Origin: Chara braunii
Taxonomy: Eukaryota; Streptophyta; Charophyceae; Charales; Characeae
Length of the DNA: 25,763 bases
Assembly: GCA_003427395.1 (NCBI GenBank)
Contig: BFEA01000558.1
Span: 673,626-699,388 of the forward strand
Direction: 5' to 3'
The notes below the pieces were generated by a model, which was given only the letters and a program-made list of their open reading frames with translations, did not search any database and was not told the DNA's origin. The translations under genes and the position numbers were made by a program. Below, in pieces: positions 18,811 to 25,763 of the stretch. The stretch's first letter is position 1. Every line of letters begins with the position of its first letter.

Positions 18811-19551
18811 TCGAACGATCCACCCTGAATAGGGGAGGTCCTGCCGTTAGTCTACCTTTGCTTGGGCACTGGCTTAGGGGTAGACTTTGATTTAGTTGGT
18901 AGGTAACTTGGGTGAGAATGTGCTATGGAGGGTCATCTCCCATATGCTGATGATTTAGCTTGGGCATTGCTCTGTCTTATGGTAAAGGCCTTTCTTGGAC
19001 ATTAGATTCAGGACTTGGACTAGGTTCAGCTCGATCCTACAAGGGTCGTTTTCTGTTATCACTTATAACAGGTCGGTTGCCGATTCGTCGACTCACGACT
19101 CAATTTCTACTCGCTCCCCATACTCAACCTAAAGGCTTTAGCCCTGGTGATCTTTTTGTTTGTTAAGGGTTTCACCTGGACTTTTATTAAATGGTCATTT
19201 AACAAAGGTACTGAGTATTTAATTGGGGTTGGTTGGCTTGAGGTTGGGGTTTGCATGGCTAAAGCGAGGGGTATGAGTATAGGAACTGGTTGAAGTTGAC
19301 TCCGCGTAGTGGGTGGACTCTTGTCTGACTTTTGATGTGATTGCAGGTATGTTCAAAGACTTGGGGTTTTGGTTGGGCTGCCCTGCGGTCGCATATATAT
19401 GTATGGCTAGCAGGAGACCCACTACGACTGTGAGAAGTGATCGTCACATAATTATCCCCCTTGTGCATATATATATGTGTCAGTGCATGTGTACCTACGT
19501 GTGGAGCTAGCCTAGCCTGAAGTGCCTGCGTACTAAGGGTCAGTCGAAGGT
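18811..19551. other. Last part of the non-coding tail before the 3' LTR
   Basis: No gene recognised. It contains a purine run AAAGCGAGGGG at 19261-19271 and CATATATATATGTG-type microsatellite at about 19464-19480. No strong polypurine tract abuts 19552; the nearest bases are only weakly purine-rich. Confidence 0.4.
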
Positions 19552-21209
19552 TGGGGTGAACAGAAGGCGGGGGGGGTGGATATCCCTCGCCAATTCTTAT
19601 TTCTTTTCCTTGTTGCGATTCATCTTGGTGGAATGATAAAGTTCCGGGCGGAAGGTTAGCGTGTTGCTTGTGATGCGCCAGACAACTCACCACCGCTCCA
19701 AACTCCCTCCTGCCCTAGGGCCCGTCTTGCTCCGCACCTGTTGGGACACCTCAGGGTGCAGAAGACGGAAAGGCTCGCAGGCCAGTTTTACGCGCGCTAA
19801 AGGGTTACCCCCATTGGCTCGCGCTTTAGCCAACGCCTGTGTGTCGAAAGGGGACCTATTGGCTCAGAGTAGGTCGTGTGGGTGTGGGCACTACACAATG
19901 CGCCGTCATCGCGGTTACTCACGTAGAACTGCATAGCGAGATAGTATGTGTAAGTCCAGCGCCCTCGCGATCTTATATCAAGTTCGCGCGCGGCACTTGT
20001 CGCATCCCGCACTAAAAGAGTTATGGGTCAGGCGGCGAGATCACGAGCGCAACACGGCCAGTAAACTTGGGGTCTTGGTAACGTGAAGCGGCACGTGGGC
20101 GAAGGACTAGCTCTGGTCAGCCTTTGGGGGTCCGTGTACGGGCCTCATTATCCCGGACACCGGTAGCGTATGGATAGGATACCGGACCTCCTCCGCGCAC
20201 GCGTCGTTTGGGCTTATCCACCCCCTTTCCATTATAGAGGGCCATCAGCTAATAGGGGTTGGAGTGAGTCTCCTTTTTGCTTTCATGGTTGGACGTTATA
20301 GTCCGTGGCGGCCGTGAAAGTCAAACCCCTTGATGTTCGACCGCCACGACAGCTTAAAGTTGTCTACTCAACCCCTCTGCACAGGGTGTAGAAGAGGGTG
20401 TGGTCTCCAACCGCGCACGGCGGTTGTCCAGCGTCGAGAGATTAACCCTCAAGGCGTGTGTCAGCCGACACTTGAGTGTCGAATGCGACCCTCGAAATTA
20501 ACGAGGGCTGCACGATTATGGGCACGACATAGTACGTCATCATTGCGACTGCTTGCGTACGTCTGCATTGCGAGTCAACATAAGTTAGCCCTGCGTCTGC
20601 GCGGTTTTATACTGAGTCTCGCGCGCGACGCCTATCCGATTTCCGCATTGGAAAGTTATTGGTTGGCTACCGAGGGACTAGGAGCGTTGTCGCGTTGTTC
20701 GTGTTGTGCCGTTTGTGCAATGTGTGCGTGCGCGTATGTTTTGTTTTTGTGTTCGTAAAGTGGTGTGCGCGTGGTGTGTGGGATGCGTCCTAGTCGATCG
20801 ACGTCGAGCCACGCTTGGGACTTCAGCCCTCCCAAGATGTCGCCCCGCGTGCGGTTCCGATAGTCGTGTTACCGCGCGTACCCCCTATGCTATAGCGAAC
20901 CAGAAATGCCCTCGGCTGGTCTACCTCTGCGATTGCAACCGAGTAACTTTCGTACTGTGGACTGGTAGCTCGACGGGGATACGCCCATCGAAGGGAGGTG
21001 ACAGCTCCCGTAAGGTGGAGGTAAGTTGTGCCTCGCGTAGGCCCTATCCTGTCGTAGGGGCTTGCGAGAGGTATGGCTGGCGCACTCGGCTGGAGCGGCC
21101 TAAGGAAGCTCCATTTGTGTGTTCGCGACGAGGTTGGTCCAACTCCTGCGTGACGCGGCCGAGAGGGTCCCGCGCTGCCACGTGCGGTGCCGGACCGATT
21201 TGCTCGACG
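19552..21209 (+). repeat. 3' LTR
   Basis: Direct repeat of 1-1718. Similarity starts at the window-1 equivalent (19553) and stops after GCTCGAC (21208). The terminal base is G here and A in the 5' copy, so the usual CA end is lost or altered. Only one copy of the block duplicated at 1433-1549 is present. The sequence immediately upstream (about 19537-19551) is only weakly purine-rich, so the polypurine tract is not convincing. Immediately downstream begins LINE coding sequence. Confidence 0.92.
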
Positions 21210-22624
21210 GCGGTTATAAGGTGAACTGGGGAACAAAGACAGAAGGTTGGTGGCTCCACCCGCTTGAGGAAGACCCTCCAACGGAGCCGCTGGTGGCTTG
21301 GAGGGAGAAAGAGGCAGCAATCAGAGTACTAGGGGTGAACCTAACAGCCCTAGGCCCTCCCCCGGGGCCCGGACCATGGGGACACGATACTGAACTTAGC
21401 CATCCAAAGAATGTCATGCTGGGACGGCAAGGCATCCTCGGTGGTGGAAAGGGCCCTAGCACTCAACAATGCAATATTCGTCTCTATATGGTACAAAACT
21501 GCTTTCGGGCCGCTCACTTAAAAGCAGTTGCAAAGGCTGAAACTTGCTGCAGCGGCCTATTTATGGAAGAATGGTCATGATAATATCTTTCCAATCAAGA
21601 GGCTGGTCTGGGACATCTTAATCCAGTGTAGACCCAAGGGAGGGTTAGGCGTCATAAACCCGAGTCTCCAAATCAAAGCATTTACCTTCAAAATTCTGAT
21701 TAGGGTATTTTTGGGAAACGACATCCCTTAGGCCCCATAGGCACACATACAGATAGCATGCCTGCCCCCCCCCCTGGTGCCTCCAACACCCGATGCACCC
21801 TCTCAGGTGGGTGACGAACCAGACATGGACCATTCCGGCTAGCCCCAAGAGAGACACAGACACTACCTCGGTTCGTAGGGCAAAATGGGACATTCAGACT
21901 GACCCCTGTGGCCTGATCTGTTAAGACTATTGAGGGAATATGGCCCAACGCAACGGCCAGCTTCCTTAAAATGGCAGGAAATCTGACGCCAACCCCTCTA
22001 TGGCCACCCACAAAGTCACCCGTTCTCCCTCCGCCGCACCTCAAAATGGAGGAAGTGGTTAAAGCGGGGTATTTACACAATGGGAGACATGCGGGATAAC
22101 GTTCTAGGCACATGGCTATCAGAGGAAGCAATGGTTGCCAAACTAGGCCCCATCTCCAATCTACTTCAGGACATGCACGAAATGCAGGAGGCGATCCCAC
22201 TAGCCTGGGCCAGTATCCGAAAAGAGGGTATGTCCTTCCATAAGGGATATTGGGTCGTTTATATGGACTCCCTGATCCTCCTTATGACTATTTACAGGAT
22301 TCACAAGATAACACAAGCCTCGTTGGATCTTGAAGCCTTCTACCCGGACCTACCAGGGGCGAGGTGGTCCTCTGTGCGTCGGCAGCCAGAACTTGACAGA
22401 CAATATGTACACATGGCCGCCTTCCTCTGAATTTGTGTAGTGGAGGACCCAGATGAAATCTGCTACGCATACGAACCTGCCACCCCGCTGTCCCACTTCC
22501 CTTTCGACCCGGAGGAGTGGGAGTGGACATTGTCACATTGGGGACGAAGACAGCACTCACCCCATGGCAATACTCAGTGAAAAATGGGCACAGAGCGGAT
22601 GTGATAAGCTCAGACCCGTATCAC
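21210..22624 (+). pseudogene. L1-like LINE, C-terminal RT and post-RT region, decayed
   Basis: Directly after the LTR, GGYKVNWGTKTEGWWL and then AIRVLGVNLT match the end of the non-LTR RT palm/thumb. After a frameshift near 21370, the frame on multiples of three reads AIQRMSCWDGKASSVV, then RLKLAAAAYLW, IKRLVWDIL and GGLGVINPSLQIKAF, typical post-RT motifs of plant LINEs. Further frameshifts and stops (TAA near 21519, TAG 21729-21731) follow. Readable pieces resume at about 21920-22430 (WPDLLRLLREYG; later WKRGIYTMGDM is split by frame) and at 22549-22624 (PWQYSVKNGHRADV). The RT YADD core would lie to the left and is missing, cut by the LTR element. Confidence 0.75.
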
Positions 22625-22992
22625 GCGGCTTGTCGTATCCCTTAGGAAAAATCCTGCGGAAGCCCCGAAGTACGGACGCGGACAGAAAGGGGTTTTCTTT
22701 CTTTTTGCTTTTGTTTTCTTTTAAAAAAAACGGTTTTTTTATTTTTGTTTGGTTAATAACTCCCGCGCAGGCGAATAGAGGCCGCAGTATGAAAACCAAG
22801 AAATGGGTGCGGTTGGGACTTTTTGAATTTTTGTGCGCACACGCCTAAGCTCCGATTTCTTCGCGCGTCTCGCACCCCCGTTTCTTGCTTTGCATCCCCG
22901 CGCCATCTTCCTTTCTTGCTGCGCGCGCTTCCCTCAGTCCGAACTCTTCGTCTTCCCCTCTGCCCAGCTCGATCCTTACTCCGCACAGTGAT

Positions 22993-23220
22993 TGGCCGCG
23001 TAGTTGGGATGCTCGGATCAATGTGGAGAGCGGGAAAGCGCGCACTTGAACGAACACCCCAATCACGTAGGACCATGCAACCCCGCGGGTCGAACCCTCT
23101 AACCCCCCACCGTTCTTCTGTCCTTCTCATCTACACCCTGCGCTGCCCGCACCTCGCGCTGACAACCCGTCGCCTCCCGCGCTATAAATTCACGCAACCC
23201 TCTCCTCTCCTTCTCTTTGA
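22993..23220 (+). promoter_or_regulatory. Candidate RNA polymerase II promoter inside the insertion
   Basis: ATTGG (reverse CCAAT) near 22993 and CTATAAATT at 23182-23190 are followed by a pyrimidine-rich stretch with possible start sites about 30 bases downstream. Surrounding DNA changes from GC-rich to CT-rich. No downstream ORF is convincing, which fits an LTR or other element promoter better than a host gene. Confidence 0.35.
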
Positions 23221-24836
23221 TCTCAGCTGCAATGCTGCGCGAGCTGTGCGCGAAGTCCGCAGCGCCGAACAGGCTCGACGAGCACAAGGACGGGCGGAGT
23301 GACGACTCGGGGTGGGCCCGCAGTAGTCTCGGGCCGACGCAGTCGGAGGGCCTGAGCAGTGGTGGGGATTGGACGTCGGCCGCGGCAGGGCCTTGTGGCT
23401 ATGGTGGTCGGTGGTCTTGGGAAGTTTTGAAGGCGGCGCCTGGGGGCGGCCGCTAATTGAGAATTTTTGTGTACAAGAAGGACTCGCTTTTGTCTCCACT
23501 GCCGCTTTGTCTATGCATGACGTGTGTGTGAGGCCCCGAGTGATGGGAGCTTGTTGCGCGCATGAGTGATGTCAAAGGTCTATGGATGATTGGATGTCCT
23601 GTCAAAGATTGGTGATTGCATGCATGTATGTGTGTATGTACTTATCCGGGCGGGGACGGAGGAACAAAACTGGGGGACCGTCTGCTTAGGAGTACGAGTG
23701 TGTTAATCCCGTTGTTCCCCTCCCTTCCGCGGCCCTTCCTGCGCGCACGCGCGTTCTCGGTGTAAGCTCACTCTCTCTCCCGCCTTCCTTTTTGAACTGA
23801 TAGCCATCGCTTTTGAACTTCTCGTCCCCGTACTGGTGACGTCCACCGCCTGCGTCCGCGTGCATGGTCGACGCCCCTGCAAGGGGAAGAGAGCTTCGAT
23901 TTCGCCATCTTCCTCCGACGCACAAACTTTGAGAGAGAAGGTTGCATCGAGTGTTGTATGGAGTCGATGTTGGTTCGGATGACCGGGAGCGCGGGATCTT
24001 GCCCGTGTTCATCGCCTACCTCTGATCGTCTTATCTCGCTACCGACCTTCCCCATCACAGATGACGACAGCGTCTACTGCGATGCGGACGTACGGCGCGC
24101 GCTGAGGCGAACGGAGCAAGTGTGTTGGCGAGACCCTTCTCGGGCTTGTGATATAAGGGGGAACGGGTTTGTCTTGATTGATCGTTTTGATTCCCCGACT
24201 TTAATCTTGCCTTATACCGGTTTAACAGTGTTGCCCTAGTCGGCCGCTCACGCCGCGTGGCGTCCGCGGTTTGATTGTCGCTCGTGTCGCCAGGGGGACT
24301 CGTGTTCTTGGCTACGCTTGGTCCTGGGTTACGAGGGAGCGACACGTCTCCCCGAGCTCTCCCGTAATGCGTGGGTGCTGCCCGCGCAATTTCGAATTCG
24401 GATGCCGACGAGCCCTCCCCCCGTTTCACCCTCTCAGAAACTTTCGCGCGGACTCTGTGAGTCCGACGTCGGGGCTTGAACCAACCACCTCTATAGCAAA
24501 GACCCGATGGTCCGGTCACTTCGTGAGGCCGATGACGAGGCCTGAAGGCTTCGAACCCACCACCTATCCTCCAAACCCATGACGGCCCTAGTTTATGTCT
24601 TCCACCGCCATGACCCTCCCCTTCATGGCTTTTTCCGTCCTGATGCACGATGGCCGTTCATTTTTGCCGAGATTCTTCTGATGTTATCGTTCCAAAGTGA
24701 CCCGACCCGCACGGGACTTCGCGACGACAGTTCGACTCCGGGGGAGACCTCTGGCCCGAAACGAGAGCCTCCCGTTCCGACCGGGAGACTCAACCCTTAC
24801 GGCCAAAAATCCTCGGCCGCGCCCCTCCTAGAACTC
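23221..24836. other. Insertion interior, no recognised gene
   Basis: Short ORFs on both strands (for example 24055-24648 minus and 23958-24239 plus) have biased composition but no known motif. GGCTTGAACC (24473-24482) and GGCTTCGAACC (24547-24557), each followed by ACCACCT, form a 74-base direct repeat and read on the minus strand as Pol III B-box-like GGTTCRA sequences. No cloverleaf could be drawn. Confidence 0.4.
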
Positions 24837-24839
24837 TGA

Positions 24840-25763
24840 TCGGCGACCCCGTACGGGACACCGCGAGGGGGCGTTAGGTTGTGTATCACAGGCACGCCCT
24901 CAACCCCGGTCATGGAGGGCATCCTGCGCAGATGGGAGAGGGACTCCCCATTAAAAAAAGAAGACTTCCGTTTCTTCACATGGGCACCCTTCTCCCACCT
25001 GAAACCGACTAACCACAGGGCTCTCCAATGGCAGATTATTCATAGATGTTTTCCCACCCCTGATTGGTTGATAGACAAGACAGACCGGAGACAAAAAGGG
25101 CTTCTATCCTCGCTTTGCTCCTACTTCACCGACACCCCCCCCAGAAAACGAGCCACATTGGAACATTGTCTTCTTGACTGTCCAATGGTGATCCGACTCC
25201 AGCGATGGTGGGATGCAGCTTGGCATTATTTTACAGGCCGACACTTGCCTTGGAGGTTGCAGACTCTCCTTTTTGGGGTTACCACAGATGGACAACACTG
25301 GTCACCATTTGCACTAAATCTGTTCCAATACACCCGCCTTGCCCTCCTTATGGCGGCCTGGAAGATGAGGTGTTCGTATGAAAGAGGCCAACACATGTTC
25401 GAACTTCACCAAGCTAAAGCTGAAATTAGCCATCTTATTACTATACAAACACACGACGCTTGGAAAGGCCTGCAAACCCGGCTGCCTCAAGAGAAGGACG
25501 CTGCCAAGCGCTCACGCCTAGTCGACAACTTCTCCACAACATGGCTGGACCCGAATTTGAGGTTGTGTAATCTGGACACGAACCATAGCCTACAATGGCA
25601 ACCATGTTTGGCAACTGAGAGCCAATGGGATTTTCTGCCGCGACCGCATTTTACGATGCAACACCGACCTACAAACTTTGTACTGATACCCAAAAACCCC
25701 CCAACCCTCTGTTCCGGAGTCCTGCCCCCCCACCCCACCACCCCCCCAACCACCACCACTCCC
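24840..25763 (+). CDS. LINE C-terminal region with RT-associated zinc-finger-like motif, runs off the window
   Basis: An uninterrupted frame follows TGA 24837-24839 and is still open at the window end, about 307 codons; the first ATG is at 24912. LINE sequence proper starts at about 24883-24912. It reads HRALQWQIIHRCFPTPDWL, then LCSYF and RATLEHCLLDCPMV, the arrangement of the zf-RVT region that follows RT in plant LINEs, here with a reduced Cys set. A charged helical tail rich in W, H and K follows, and the last 25 codons are Pro/Thr low complexity. No stop or frameshift is visible, in contrast to the upstream part, which suggests slower decay or a younger fragment. The insertion at 22625-24882 separates it from the rest of the LINE. 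Confidence 0.65.

Larger units (their letters stand above)
1..21209 (+). mobile_element. Large Ty3/gypsy LTR retrotransposon, degenerate
   Basis: Two direct repeats (about 1.66 kb each) bracket a PBS, gag, pol in the order protease-RT-RNase H-integrase, and a third gene. That domain order defines Ty3/gypsy. The integrase ends in a GPY-type module with no visible chromodomain, so it is not an obvious chromovirus. The tRNA-Asp PBS is the type used by the Tat/Athila group, but lineage was not tested. The element is unusually large: about 9.6 kb of genes followed by about 7.8 kb of non-coding DNA. All three genes carry stops or frameshifts. The 3' LTR abuts LINE sequence, which suggests insertion into a LINE; the matching left flank is outside the window, so no target duplication can be checked. 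Confidence 0.9.
22618..24889. mobile_element. Insertion of ~2.26 kb splitting the LINE, flanked by GTATCAC
   Basis: GTATCAC occurs at 22618-22624 and 24883-24889. The LINE frame ends SDPYH at the left copy, and RHALNP follows directly after the right copy, so removing 22625-24882 plus one repeat gives sensible LINE continuity apart from a one-base shift. The insert has no recognisable protein and no clear TG/CA ends; CAC at the left and GTG at the right could be very short terminal inverted repeats with a 3-bp TAT duplication instead. It contains a CCAAT-TATA promoter-like region. Identity unknown: a solo LTR or a non-autonomous DNA element are both possible. Confidence 0.5.

Noticed and set aside
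18947-18953. CTGATGA as a hammerhead ribozyme core
   Set aside because: No GAAA partner or flanking stems within reach.
19259-19693. 144-codon minus-strand ORF across the LTR boundary
   Set aside because: Spans the tail/LTR junction, low complexity, no motif.
24055-24648. 197-codon minus-strand ORF in the insertion
   Set aside because: Arg/Pro/Ser-rich with no recognisable domain; GC-rich DNA opens frames by chance.
22646-24812. AAAAATCCT direct repeat as the target duplication of the insertion
   Set aside because: It occurs near both edges, but LINE reading does not rejoin sensibly there; GTATCAC gives better continuity.

Overview
The window is eukaryotic and made almost entirely of transposable elements; I see no host gene. 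The likely source is a streptophyte (charophyte) alga. The retroelement PBS matches the 3' end of plant tRNA-Asp, and several proteins resemble, from memory, repeat proteins annotated in Chara braunii. That resemblance was not checked against a database.

Bases 1-21209 form one very large Ty3/gypsy LTR retrotransposon. A 5' LTR (1-1718, cut by the window edge) and a 3' LTR (19552-21209) are direct repeats that differ by a few percent. Between them, in order, are: a tRNA-Asp PBS (1721); a leader with a strong splice donor (1914); gag with a CCHC knuckle (2142-4082); pol with protease, RT, RNase H and integrase (4072-8696); a second gag-like gene with its own CCHC knuckle (8886-11756), preceded by a convincing splice acceptor (8863); and about 7.8 kb of non-coding DNA before the 3' LTR. 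Every gene carries in-frame stops or frameshifts, so this copy is dead as it stands.

The non-coding tail is the most unusual part. At 17463-18204 nine spaced copies of one motif each fold as a 4-bp stem closed by the hexaloop TAAGAT (TAAT in one copy). An asymmetric internal loop leads to an outer stem whose sequence differs from copy to copy while pairing is kept. In two copies the inner stem itself is changed on both sides (TCCA/TGGA to GTTC/GAAC). This is a covariation signature of a selected RNA or single-strand structure. The region 12130-15711 is also dense in perfect short hairpins, and 18372-18810 holds about four units of a ~122-bp tandem repeat.

From 21210 to the window end lies a decayed L1-like LINE (thumb and post-RT region, then an RT-associated zinc-finger region). 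It is abutted on its left by the LTR element and split by a ~2.26-kb unidentified insertion (22625-24882) flanked by a GTATCAC repeat. Its last ~307 codons (24840-25763) are open and run off the window.

Working model (inference): full-length RNA gives Gag-Pol, and RNA spliced from 1914 to 8863 gives the second Gag-like protein. The structured tail would stay in both RNAs and could act as a packaging, dimerisation or localisation signal.
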